Assembly: GCF_036826855.1 (NCBI RefSeq)
Contig: NZ_CP104578.1
Location: forward strand, 6,754,501 to 6,818,500
Length of the DNA stretch: 64,000 nucleotides
Reading direction: 5' to 3'
DNA from: Streptomyces sp. SJL17-4
GTDB lineage: Bacteria; Actinomycetota; Actinomycetes; Streptomycetales; Streptomycetaceae
Shown here: one piece after another, positions 50,289 through 58,380 of the stretch
How the letters are laid out: every line of letters begins with the position of its first letter
How positions within the stretch are numbered: position 1 is the stretch's first letter
The notes under the pieces: model-generated
What the model was told of the DNA's origin: nothing
The model's database searches: none
What the model saw: the letters and a program-made list of their open reading frames with translations, nothing else
Made by a program: the position numbers and the translations under genes

Positions 50289-50993
50289 ATGGTCCCCGTG
50301 CCCCAGACCAGCCCCCAGACCCCGCCGGTACTCCGCCGGGCCCCGGTGCAGCAGCGCAGCGCCGAGCGGCTCGCCCGGATCCTCGACGCCTGTGCCGGAC
50401 TCCTCGACGAGACCGGCTACGAGCAACTGAGCACCCGCGCCGTCGCCGCTCGCGCCGGAGTCCCCATCGGTTCCGTCTACCGCTTCTTCGGCAACAAGCG
50501 GGCGATGGTCGCCGCCCTCGCGCACCGGAACCTCGACGAGTACGCCCGGCGGGTCTCCGCCCGGCTCGCCGAGGCGCCGCGGCTCGACGCCCACGGGGCC
50601 ATCGACGGCGTCCTGGACGAGTTCATCGCGATGAAGCGGACCGTCCCCGGGTTCGCCCTCGTCGACTTCGGCCTGCCCGCGCCCGCCCCGGGCGAGAGCG
50701 GGGCCGGCGGCGACGATGACGGTGACCGCGACGCCGACGCCGACGGCGAGGATGTCGTCGGGAGTGCCCTCGACGACCCCAACCGCCTGGTCGCCGAGCG
50801 GCTCTGCGATCTCCTCGCCACCCATCTGGACCGACCCGCCGACGACGACCTGCGGCGAAAGGTCCTGGTCGGCGTCGAGACCGCCGACGCCCTCGTCCGG
50901 CTCGCCTTCCGTACGGACCCCGCCGGCGATCCGGCCCTCATCGACGAGACCCGCCATCTGCTTCACGCCTATCTGGCGCCCTTGCTCGCGTAA
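50289..50993 (+). CDS. TetR-family regulator
   Basis: This 234-residue regulator has an N-terminal HTH (about 20-65; RSAERLARILDACAGLLDET and TRAVAARAGVPIGSVYRFFGNKRAMV, shown as the family motif) and a helical ligand domain. An acidic insertion (DDDGDRDADADGEDV, about 140-155) interrupts the second domain and seems lineage-specific. It starts 20 bp after the membrane-protein gene, on the same strand, and precedes the molybdopterin gene. From memory the position recalls SCO1712, a TetR regulator affecting antibiotic production; I did not verify this. Confidence 0.88.
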   Translation: MVPVPQTSPQTPPVLRRAPVQQRSAERLARILDACAGLLDETGYEQLSTRAVAARAGVPIGSVYRFFGNKRAMVAALAHRNLDEYARRVSARLAEAPRLDAHGAIDGVLDEFIAMKRTVPGFALVDFGLPAPAPGESGAGGDDDGDRDADADGEDVVGSALDDPNRLVAERLCDLLATHLDRPADDDLRRKVLVGVETADALVRLAFRTDPAGDPALIDETRHLLHAYLAPLLA

Positions 50994-51068
50994 CTCCCGC
51001 AGACCCCTCCCATGCGTCCCTACCGGTCGGTATGCTCGGCGCTCCCGACGCCGCCCCAGGGAGACGCC

Positions 51069-53270
51069 ATGTCCACCGCCCTGCGCACCTGCCCCCTCTG
51101 CGAAGCGACCTGCGGACTGACTCTGACGATCGACGGGTCCCGGGTCACCGGGGCGCGAGGCAACCGCGAGGACGTCTTCAGCCAGGGGTTCATCTGCCCC
51201 AAGGGTGCCGCGCTCCCCGAGATCGACGCCGACCCCGACCGGCTCCGCACCCCGCTGGTCAGGAAGGACGGACGGCTCCAGGAGGCGACCTGGGAGGAGG
51301 CGTTCGACACGATCGCGTCGAGAATCCGTCCGCTGATCGAGGAGTACGGGCCGGATGCCGTGGGTATCGTCCTGGGCAACCCCAATGTGCACACCATCGC
51401 CGGCGCCCTCTACCCGCCCCTGCTGATCGGCGCGTTGCGCACGCGGAACCTCTTCACGGCATCGACGATCGACCAGATGCCCAAGCACGTCTCCAGCGGC
51501 CTGCTGTTCGGAGACCCCTTCGCGATCCCCGTTCCGGACCTGGACCGCACCGATCACCTGCTGATCCTCGGAGCCAACCCGCTGGACTCCAACGGAAGCC
51601 TGTGCACCGCCCCCGACTTCCCCGGCAGGCTCAAGGCACTGCGCCGGCGTGGCGGCACCCTCACCGTCGTCGACCCCCGGCGCACCCGCACCGCACGTCT
51701 CGCCGACCGGCACGTCGCGATCCGCCCCGGCGCCGACGCGTTCCTCCTCGCCGCGCTCGTCCACACCCTCTTCGAGGAGGGGCTCACCGACCTCGGCCCG
51801 CTCGCCGCCCATGTGGAGGGGGTCGAGGAGGTACGGGCGGCGGTGCGGGAGTTCAGCCCCGAGGCGGTCGCCGACGCCTGCGACGTGGACGCGGACACCA
51901 TCCGCACCCTCGCCCGGGAGCTCGCCGCCGCACCCACCGCCGCCGTCTACGGGCGGATGGGCAGCTCCACCGTGGCGTACGGCACCCTCGCCAACTGGCT
52001 CGTCGACGTCCTCAACATCCTCACCGGCAACCTCGACCGGCCCGGCGGCGCCCTCTTCCCCCTCTCCGCCACCGCGCCCGCCCCCCGCCCCGCGGGACCC
52101 GGCAAGGGCTTCGCCCTCGGCCGCCGGCACAGCCGGGTCTCGCACCACCCCGAGGTCAAGGGGGAGTTGCCGATGGTCGCGCTCGCCGAGGAGATCGAGA
52201 CCCCGGGGGAGGGCCGCATCCGGGCACTGATCACTGTCGCCTCCAACCCCGTCCTGTCCGCGCCCGACGGAGACCGCCTGGACGCGGCACTCGGCTCCCT
52301 CGACCTCATGGTCGCCATCGACCCGTACCTCAACGAGACCACCCGCCACGCCGACGTCCTGCTGCCCCCGCCCCCGCCCTCGCGGAGCGCCCACTTCGAC
52401 TTCGCCTTCAACGCCCTCGCCGTCCGCGACCAGGCCCGCTACACCCCGGCCGCCGTCCCCCTCGAAGCGGACCGGATGGACGAGTGCGAGATCCACGCCC
52501 GGCTGATCCTCGCCGTCTCCGGGATGCACGGGGCTCCGCCGTCCGCCGTCGACCAGCTCGCGATCGACACCACCCTCGCCAAGGCGGTGACCCAGGAGCA
52601 CTCACCGGCGTACGGGGCGGACCCCGAGGAGTTCGCGGCGGGGCTCACCGGGGACACCGGGCCCGAGCGCAGGCTCGACATGATGCTGCGCCTCGGCCCG
52701 TACGGGCTCACCCTCGACGAGCTGCGGGCCCACCCGCACGGCATCGACCTCGGCCCGCTCAAGCCGCGCGTCCCGCAGGTCCTCAGGACGCGCAGCGGAC
52801 GGATCGAACTGTTCGCCGCGCCGATCGCCGCCGACCTGCCCAGGCTGCGCGCCGCGCTCGACGCCGTACCCGACTCCGGCACCGTCCAGCTCGTCGGGCG
52901 CCGCCATCTGCGCTCGAACAACAGCTGGCTGCACAACACCCCCGCGCTCGGCGGCGGCACGAACCGGTGCACCCTCCAGGTGCACCCCGACGACGCGGCC
53001 CGGCTGCGGCTCGCCGACGGCGGACTCGCGCGGATCAAGGGCGAGGGCGGCGAGCTGGAGGTGCCGGTCGAGGTGACCGACGGGGTGCGTCCGGGGGTCG
53101 TGAGCCTGCCGCACGGCTGGGGTCACGACCGGCCGGGTACCCGGTTGGCCGTGGCGTCCGCGCGCCCCGGAGTCAACGTCAACCAGCTCCTCGACGGCTC
53201 CCGGATCGACCCCTTGTCGGGCACGGCGGTACTGAACGGTTTCCCGGTCCAGGTCTCGCCCCTGCCGTGA
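51069..53270 (+). CDS. Molybdopterin oxidoreductase with one 4Fe-4S cluster
   Basis: This 733-residue enzyme is of the DMSO reductase superfamily. The N-terminal cluster motif is CPLCEATCGL plus the later cysteine in FICPKG (CxxCxxxC...C, residues 8-45). The molybdopterin guanine dinucleotide-binding segments include LLILGANPLDSNGSL and VYGRMGSSTVAYG, and the C-terminal MGD fold holds RRHLRSNNSWLHN. At the site where nitrate reductase or formate dehydrogenase have a Cys/Sec ligand, the sequence reads DQMPKHVSSGLLFG, so the molybdenum ligand may be Asp or Ser. Electron-transfer subunits are not adjacent. It is cytoplasmic (no Tat signal). Substrate unknown. Confidence 0.85.
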   Translation: MSTALRTCPLCEATCGLTLTIDGSRVTGARGNREDVFSQGFICPKGAALPEIDADPDRLRTPLVRKDGRLQEATWEEAFDTIASRIRPLIEEYGPDAVGIVLGNPNVHTIAGALYPPLLIGALRTRNLFTASTIDQMPKHVSSGLLFGDPFAIPVPDLDRTDHLLILGANPLDSNGSLCTAPDFPGRLKALRRRGGTLTVVDPRRTRTARLADRHVAIRPGADAFLLAALVHTLFEEGLTDLGPLAAHVEGVEEVRAAVREFSPEAVADACDVDADTIRTLARELAAAPTAAVYGRMGSSTVAYGTLANWLVDVLNILTGNLDRPGGALFPLSATAPAPRPAGPGKGFALGRRHSRVSHHPEVKGELPMVALAEEIETPGEGRIRALITVASNPVLSAPDGDRLDAALGSLDLMVAIDPYLNETTRHADVLLPPPPPSRSAHFDFAFNALAVRDQARYTPAAVPLEADRMDECEIHARLILAVSGMHGAPPSAVDQLAIDTTLAKAVTQEHSPAYGADPEEFAAGLTGDTGPERRLDMMLRLGPYGLTLDELRAHPHGIDLGPLKPRVPQVLRTRSGRIELFAAPIAADLPRLRAALDAVPDSGTVQLVGRRHLRSNNSWLHNTPALGGGTNRCTLQVHPDDAARLRLADGGLARIKGEGGELEVPVEVTDGVRPGVVSLPHGWGHDRPGTRLAVASARPGVNVNQLLDGSRIDPLSGTAVLNGFPVQVSPLP

Positions 53271-53291
53271 CCCAGGCGATGCCCCCTGCTG

Positions 53292-53425
53292 TGGCCCCGG
53301 CCGTGACCCCTCCGTGTCCCCGGCCGTGACCCCTCCGGTGTCCCCGGCCGTGACCCCTCCGGTGTCCCCGGCCGTGACCCCTCCGGTGTCCCCGGCCGCG
53401 ACCCCTCCGGTGTCCCCGGCCGTGG
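53292..53425. repeat. 24-bp VNTR after the molybdopterin gene
   Basis: Four exact or near-exact 24-bp units (53317-53340, 53341-53364, 53365-53388, 53389-53412) begin TCCCCGGCCGTGACCCCTCC and end GGTG. Imperfect partial units flank them. The block lies between the molybdopterin gene and the CitMHS promoter region. The rest of the gap (53426-53569) holds TTGACC (53447-53452), a possible -35, with no good -10. Confidence 0.9.
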
Positions 53426-53569
53426 AGGCGGGACCGTGACCCCGTCTTGACCTGGGGTTTTGCTCGTATTGCTCACGCGTCAACGTCTTGTTAACGGCAG
53501 AAGAGGGCACCTACCGTCATCCGGACCGCCGCTCGGCGGGAGTTCAAGGGTGAACGTGAGGTGTCCTCC

Positions 53570-55003
53570 ATGCTGACCGTCCTCGGCTTCGCCATGATCG
53601 CGACCTTCCTGGTTCTGATCATGATGAAAAAGATGTCGCCGATCGCGGCACTCGTGCTGATCCCCGCGCTGTTCTGCGTGGTGGTCGGGCAGGGGGGCCA
53701 GCTCGGCGACTACGTCATCGAAGGCGTCGGCAAGCTGGCACCGACGGCGGCGATGCTGATGTTCGCCATCGTCTACTTCGGCGTGATGATCGACGTCGGT
53801 CTCTTCGACCCGATCGTCCGGGGCATCCTGCGCTTCTGCAAGGCCGACCCCGTACGGATCGTCGTGGGTACGGCCGTGCTCGCCGCGATCGTGTCGCTGG
53901 ACGGCGACGGCTCGACCACGTTCATGATCACCGTCTCGGCGATGTATCCGCTCTACAAGCGGCTCGGCATGAGCCTGGTGGTCATGACGGGTGTCGCGGC
54001 CACCGCGAACGGCGTCATGAACACCCTGCCCTGGGGCGGGCCCACGGCCCGCGCCGCGACCGCGCTGAAGCTGGACGCCGGGGACGTCTTCGTGCCGATG
54101 ATTCCCGCGCTGGGCATGGGGCTGCTCTTCGTGTTCGTCCTCGCCTACGTCCTCGGGCGCCGCGAGCGGAAGCGCATCGGCTACCTCACGCTCGACGAGG
54201 TCCTGGTGTCCGAGACCGACACGGTGCTCGCCACGGCGGGTGCCGGCGGTGGCGGCACGGTCGACCTCGCGAAGAGGCCGACCGGTGGTGCCGGTGACGC
54301 GCCGGGCTCCGGTGAGGGCAACGGCGAGAGCGAGAGCGAGGGCGAGGGTGAGGATGAAGGGTTCCAGGGGCTCGACCCGAACCGTGCGACCCTGCGCCCC
54401 AAGCTGTACTGGTTCAACGCCGGGCTGACGGTCGCGCTGCTCGCCGCGATGATCCTCGAACTGATGCCGATCCCGGTGCTGTTCCTGCTCGGCGCCGCGC
54501 TCGCCCTCACCGTCAACTACCCGAAGATGGCCGAGCAGAAGGCGCGCATCGCGGCCCACGCCGACAACGTCCTCAACGTCTCCGGCATGGTCTTCGCCGC
54601 CGCCGTCTTCACCGGTGTCCTCACCGGCACGGGCATGGTCAAGCACATGGCCGACTGGCTCGTCGGAGCCATCCCCGAGGGCATGGGCCCGCACATGGGC
54701 CTGGTCACGGGTGTGCTCAGCATCCCGCTCACCTACTTCATGTCGAACGACGGCTTCTACTTCGGCGTCGTGCCGGTTCTCGCCGAGGCGGGCGCCGCCC
54801 ACGGCGTGTCGCCCCTGGAGATCGCACGGGCCTCCCTGGTGGGCCAGGCGCTGCACATGTCGAGCCCGCTGGTCCCCGCCGTGTACGTCCTCGTCGGCAT
54901 GGCCAAGGTGGAGTTCGGCGACCACACCAGGTTCACCGTGAAGTGGGCCGCGCTGACCTCGCTGGTCGTCCTCGCGTCGGGGATCCTCTTCGGCATCATC
55001 TGA
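53570..55003 (+). CDS. CitMHS-family citrate:divalent metal symporter
   Basis: This 477-residue membrane transporter is of the CitM/CitH family, which takes up metal-citrate complexes with protons. The start MLTVLGFAMIATFLVLIMMK, the segment VSLDGDGSTTFMITVSAMYP and the C-terminal half GVLSIPLTYFMSNDGFYFGV are family landmarks. About 12 helices are predicted. A cytoplasmic loop of about 60 residues (Gly/Ser/Glu-rich) splits the two halves; it is longer than usual. I prefer ATG 53570, which gives the conserved N-terminus, over GTG 53561. A terminator follows at 55022. Confidence 0.92.
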   Translation: MLTVLGFAMIATFLVLIMMKKMSPIAALVLIPALFCVVVGQGGQLGDYVIEGVGKLAPTAAMLMFAIVYFGVMIDVGLFDPIVRGILRFCKADPVRIVVGTAVLAAIVSLDGDGSTTFMITVSAMYPLYKRLGMSLVVMTGVAATANGVMNTLPWGGPTARAATALKLDAGDVFVPMIPALGMGLLFVFVLAYVLGRRERKRIGYLTLDEVLVSETDTVLATAGAGGGGTVDLAKRPTGGAGDAPGSGEGNGESESEGEGEDEGFQGLDPNRATLRPKLYWFNAGLTVALLAAMILELMPIPVLFLLGAALALTVNYPKMAEQKARIAAHADNVLNVSGMVFAAAVFTGVLTGTGMVKHMADWLVGAIPEGMGPHMGLVTGVLSIPLTYFMSNDGFYFGVVPVLAEAGAAHGVSPLEIARASLVGQALHMSSPLVPAVYVLVGMAKVEFGDHTRFTVKWAALTSLVVLASGILFGII

Positions 55004-55021
55004 GCCGGACGGGCGACTTCG

Positions 55022-55050
55022 GAGGGTGGCGCGCGCATGTCGCCACCTTC
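55022..55050 (+). terminator. Hairpin terminator after the CitMHS gene
   Basis: GAGGGTGGCG (55022-55031) pairs with CGCCACCTTC (55041-55050), ten bases with one G-T wobble and a 9-base loop. It begins 19 bp after the stop codon. Confidence 0.7.
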
Positions 55051-55125
55051 TGTAGCCGTGTCGTGACAGATAGTCGGATTATCGCAGTAAGCGTCCGATG
55101 TGCTCACGACTGGAGGACTTCCCCC

Positions 55126-55764
55126 ATGACGACTCCCCCCACCCGCACTCTGCTCCGCGCGGCGCTCGCCACCCTGGCGCTCGGCGGTGTGACCCTCGCC
55201 GGCGCTCCGGCGGCCCTCGCCGCGCCCGGCGACAACGGTGACGTCAAGGTTCACCGGGAGAACACCAGCACCAGCAGCCAGGTCAACGAGCCCCACGTCG
55301 GGTGCCCGTTCTACTTCGCCGCCTTCAACTTCGACGGCCTGCAGAGCGTCCAGTACAAGATCTTCCCGCAGCCGGGCGAGCCCGGTAACCAGGACGATCC
55401 GATCAGGGAGGGCAGCATCACCGTCAACTCGAACGGTGACGGGCACACGGGCGACATCAACCTGCGCTCCGGCATGTACAAGGTCGAATGGACCTGGCAG
55501 AACCAGCAGGGCGCGGCGAAGCAGAAGGTCTTCCGGGTCACCTGCGATCGGCCCAACGGAAACGGCGGTCCGGGCGGAGGCCCCGGCGGTCACGGCAAGC
55601 CCCCGCACGGCCCGGTCGGCGCCGGTGGTGGCGGCAGCGCGCAGATCGCCTCCGAGGACTCCTCCGCCTTTGGCATCGGCGCGGCCGTCGCCGCCGGCCT
55701 CGCCGGTACGGCGGGCCTCGTCCTGATCCGCCGCTCCCGTCGCCGGGGCGATGGCGCCGCGTAG
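55126..55764 (+). CDS. Secreted membrane-anchored protein linked to a sortase
   Basis: This 212-residue exported protein has a signal peptide (about 1-33, ending LAA/PGDNG). The beta-sandwich-like middle includes NEPHVGCPFYFAAFNFDGLQ and YKVEWTWQNQQG, with two cysteines (VGCPF and VTCDR). A Gly/His/Pro-rich linker leads to a C-terminal helix (IGAAVAAGLAGTAGLVLI) and basic end RRSRRRGDGAA. This is the layout of sortase substrates, but no LPxTG or LAxTG precedes the helix; the sequence there is GSAQIASEDSS. GGAGG is 9 nt before ATG 55126. The sortase gene overlaps its end by 14 bp. It could be a non-canonical substrate or a partner anchored by its own helix. Confidence 0.8.
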   Translation: MTTPPTRTLLRAALATLALGGVTLAGAPAALAAPGDNGDVKVHRENTSTSSQVNEPHVGCPFYFAAFNFDGLQSVQYKIFPQPGEPGNQDDPIREGSITVNSNGDGHTGDINLRSGMYKVEWTWQNQQGAAKQKVFRVTCDRPNGNGGPGGGPGGHGKPPHGPVGAGGGGSAQIASEDSSAFGIGAAVAAGLAGTAGLVLIRRSRRRGDGAA

Positions 55765-56500
55765 GTCGTCCCGCGTCACGCGCAGGCGGCGGCGCCTGTT
55801 CCGGCTCGCCAGGACCGTGACGGTCACCGTGGTCCTGGTGACCGGCGTCGCCTCGTGGGCCGGAGACGAGGAGCCGGCCCACCCCGCGCCCGCCGCCGGC
55901 CCGGTGGCTCCCCACCGGGCCGGGACGGTCGCGGCGGCGGCCGGAGCGCCCGCCGCCCTGGACCACAAGGCGAAGCCCCGGGCGCGGCCGAAGGTCACGC
56001 CCCCGCCCCGGCCGTCGCCGCCACCCTCGCCGCTGGCCCGCTCGCGTCCCACCACCGTCGCCGTGCCGGCCATCACCATCGAGGCCCCGGTGGCCGAGCT
56101 CGCCCTCGACGGCGAGGGGCGGCTCGCCACGCCGCCCGTCGACAACCCCCGGATCGTCGGCTGGTACGCCAAGGGGGTCACCCCCGGGGAGCGCGGGACC
56201 GCCGTCGTCGTCGGCCACCGCGACACCCGCACCGGGCCCGCCGTCTTCCTCAACCTCGACTCGCTCAGCCCCGGCAACACCGTCCGGGTCGCCCGCGCCG
56301 ACGGCAGGGTCGCCGTCTTCACGGTCGACCGCGTCCGTACGTACACCAAGGCCGAGTTCCCCGACAAGGAGGTGTACGGCTCCACCGGGCGGCCCGAACT
56401 GCGGCTGCTCACCTGTGGCGGAGCCTTCGACCGCAGCAAGGGCTACGAGGCGAACATCGTCGTCTTCGCCCACCTCACCGACATCGCCCAGGAGATCTGA
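55751..56500 (+). CDS. Class F sortase
   Basis: This 249-residue membrane-anchored transpeptidase has an N-terminal arginine-rich stretch and helix (about 20-37), and a Pro/Ala linker (about 40-95). The catalytic domain begins near VAVPAITIEAPVAELALD. Catalytic His is in VVVGHRDTRTGP (about 156), Cys in LRLLTCGGAFDRS (about 222) and Arg is probably in the last motif (FDRSKGY). Class F sortases act on surface proteins in actinobacteria. Its start lies within the end of the upstream anchored protein gene, so the two are coupled. A strong terminator follows at 56501. Confidence 0.93.
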   Translation: MAPRRSSRVTRRRRRLFRLARTVTVTVVLVTGVASWAGDEEPAHPAPAAGPVAPHRAGTVAAAAGAPAALDHKAKPRARPKVTPPPRPSPPPSPLARSRPTTVAVPAITIEAPVAELALDGEGRLATPPVDNPRIVGWYAKGVTPGERGTAVVVGHRDTRTGPAVFLNLDSLSPGNTVRVARADGRVAVFTVDRVRTYTKAEFPDKEVYGSTGRPELRLLTCGGAFDRSKGYEANIVVFAHLTDIAQEI

Positions 56501-56527
56501 ACGACGGACCCCAGCCGCGTCCGTCGT
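56501..56527 (+). terminator. Hairpin terminator after the sortase gene
   Basis: ACGACGGAC (56501-56509) and GTCCGTCGT (56519-56527) are perfect 9-bp arms around CCCAGCCGC. The stem begins immediately after the sortase TGA. The remaining gap to 56822 has no gene I can support. Confidence 0.85.
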
Positions 56528-56822
56528 CCGACCCGCCGCAACCGTCGGTCACCCACCAGTCCCTCGTCCACCCCGCTCCGGCGGGCCCACACCACCCGGC
56601 GCGCGCCCCACCTCGGCGCGCGCCGCTCCGATGTCCTCCTCGGGAATGGCCGGACGGCAAGGAGGCTTCCGCCAGTTCCCGGCGGGTACGGCTGTCCGGG
56701 GTGGCCGTGGACAGGGCCGGGGCCGGGCGGCACGATCGGTGGGGTACGCGGTACGCGGTCCCGGGCGCGCCGAGTGGTGCCCCAGTGAGACCGGGGGCAC
56801 GTCCGGAGGCCCTGGCGCCCAA

Positions 56823-56841
56823 AAACTAACAGCGCTAGTTT
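56823..56841. promoter_or_regulatory. Inverted repeat upstream of the aldehyde dehydrogenase gene
   Basis: AAACTA (56823-56828) and TAGTTT (56836-56841) form a perfect inverted repeat around a 7-base spacer, within an AT-rich island uncommon in this region. Flanking CCCAA/TTGGG bases extend the symmetry with two unpaired bases. It lies 38 bp before the dehydrogenase start and is a likely operator, possibly for a TetR or GntR regulator. No regulator gene is adjacent. Confidence 0.65.
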
Positions 56842-56878
56842 GGGTGCCGAACCGGTCGGTAGTGTGAGGAGACAGCGG

Positions 56879-58270
56879 ATGAAGGCGCACGACGCGATGT
56901 ACATCGGCGGGGAGTGGCGTCCCGCCGCCGGTCCCGACACGATCGCCGTCCTCAACCCGGCGGACGAGCAGGTCATCGCCCACGTCCCGGCCGGCACCGC
57001 CGAGGACGTCGACGCGGCGGTACGCGCCGCCCGCGCCGCGCTGCCCGGCTGGGCCGCGACCCCGCCCGCCGAGCGCGGCGCCCGGATCGCCGCCCTGCGC
57101 GACGTGCTCGCCGCCCGCGCGGAGGAGATCGCCGCCACCGTCACCGCCGAGCTCGGCGCTCCGCCCCAGCTGGCCGCCGCCGTGCACGCCGGACTGCCGA
57201 TCGCCGTGGCGGGGACGTACGCGGACCTCGCCGCCACCCACCCCTTCGAGGAGAAGGTCGGCAACTCCACCGTCTACGCCGAGCCCGTCGGCGTCGTCGC
57301 CGCGATCACCCCCTGGAACTTCCCGCTCCACCAGGTCGTCGCCAAGATCGCTCCGGCTCTCGCCGCCGGCTGCACGACCGTCCTCAAGCCCGCCGAGGAC
57401 ACCCCGCTGACCGCCCAGCTCTTCGCCGAGGCCGTCCACGAGGCGGGCCTGCCGGCCGGCGTGTTCAACCTGGTCACCGGCCTCGGCCCGGTCGCGGGAC
57501 AGGCGCTCGCCGAGCACCCCGACGTGGACCTCGTCTCGTTCACCGGCTCCACCGCCGTCGGCCGCCGCATCGGCGCCCTCGCGGGCGGCGCGGTCAAGCG
57601 GGTCGCCCTCGAACTCGGCGGCAAGTCCGCCAACGTCATCCTGCCGAGCGCCGACCTCGCACAGGCCGTCTCCGTCGGCGTGGCCAACGTGATGTCCAAC
57701 TCCGGTCAGAAGTGCAGCGCCTGGACCCGGATGCTGATCCCCGCGGACCGGTACGAGGAGGCGGTGGCGCTGGCCGCCGAGGCCGTCGCCAAGTACGTCC
57801 CCGGCGAGCGCCTCGGCCCCCTCGTCAACGCCAAGCAGCAGCAGCGCGTCCGCGGCTACATCGAGAAGGGCGTCGAGGAGGGCGCCCGGCTCGTCGCCGG
57901 CGGCCCCGAGGCCCCGCTCGAGACCGGCTACTACGTCTCCCCGACCGTCTTCGCCGATGTCACCCCCGAGATGACCATCGCGCAGGAGGAGATCTTCGGA
58001 CCGGTCGTCTCGCTCCTCCGGTACGAGGACGAGGAGGACGCCCTCGCCATCGCCAACGGCACCGTGTACGGCCTCGCCGGAGCGGTCTGGGGCGACCCCG
58101 AGGAGGCCGTCGCCTTCGCCCGCCGCATGGAGGCCGGCCAGGTCGACATCAACGGCGGCCGGTTCAACCCGCTGGCCCCCTTCGGCGGGTACAAGCAGTC
58201 CGGCGTGGGCCGGGAGCTCGGCGCGCACGGCCTCACCGAGTACCTCCAGACCAAGTCCCTCCAGTTCTGA
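56879..58270 (+). CDS. Aldehyde dehydrogenase
   Basis: This 463-residue NAD(P)-dependent aldehyde dehydrogenase has the conserved ITPWNFPLHQVVAKIAPALA, FTGSTAVGRRIG coenzyme motif, catalytic Glu in LELGGKSANVIL (about 246) and nucleophile Cys in SNSGQKCSAWTR (about 280). It oxidises an aldehyde to the acid. TGAGGAGA lies 7 nt before ATG 56879, better than an upstream in-frame ATG. It is followed at 58381 by an alcohol dehydrogenase, together suggesting oxidation of an alcohol via aldehyde to acid. Order recalls SCO1706/SCO1705 from memory. Confidence 0.95.
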   Translation: MKAHDAMYIGGEWRPAAGPDTIAVLNPADEQVIAHVPAGTAEDVDAAVRAARAALPGWAATPPAERGARIAALRDVLAARAEEIAATVTAELGAPPQLAAAVHAGLPIAVAGTYADLAATHPFEEKVGNSTVYAEPVGVVAAITPWNFPLHQVVAKIAPALAAGCTTVLKPAEDTPLTAQLFAEAVHEAGLPAGVFNLVTGLGPVAGQALAEHPDVDLVSFTGSTAVGRRIGALAGGAVKRVALELGGKSANVILPSADLAQAVSVGVANVMSNSGQKCSAWTRMLIPADRYEEAVALAAEAVAKYVPGERLGPLVNAKQQQRVRGYIEKGVEEGARLVAGGPEAPLETGYYVSPTVFADVTPEMTIAQEEIFGPVVSLLRYEDEEDALAIANGTVYGLAGAVWGDPEEAVAFARRMEAGQVDINGGRFNPLAPFGGYKQSGVGRELGAHGLTEYLQTKSLQF

Positions 58271-58380
58271 GCGGCCCACCGGCCGCGGCACTCCGCCGCA
58301 CGCCACCGGCCTCGACGTTCCGGGTCGGACCACCGGCCGGTGGTCCGACCCGCCCACCCGACTCCCGAGGAGCACCGCAC

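Noticed and set aside
53292..53425. CRISPR array or coding repeat in the 24-bp VNTR
   Set aside because: Units are contiguous without spacers; the minus-strand frame with TPEGSRPG repeats lacks a ribosome site and a domain.
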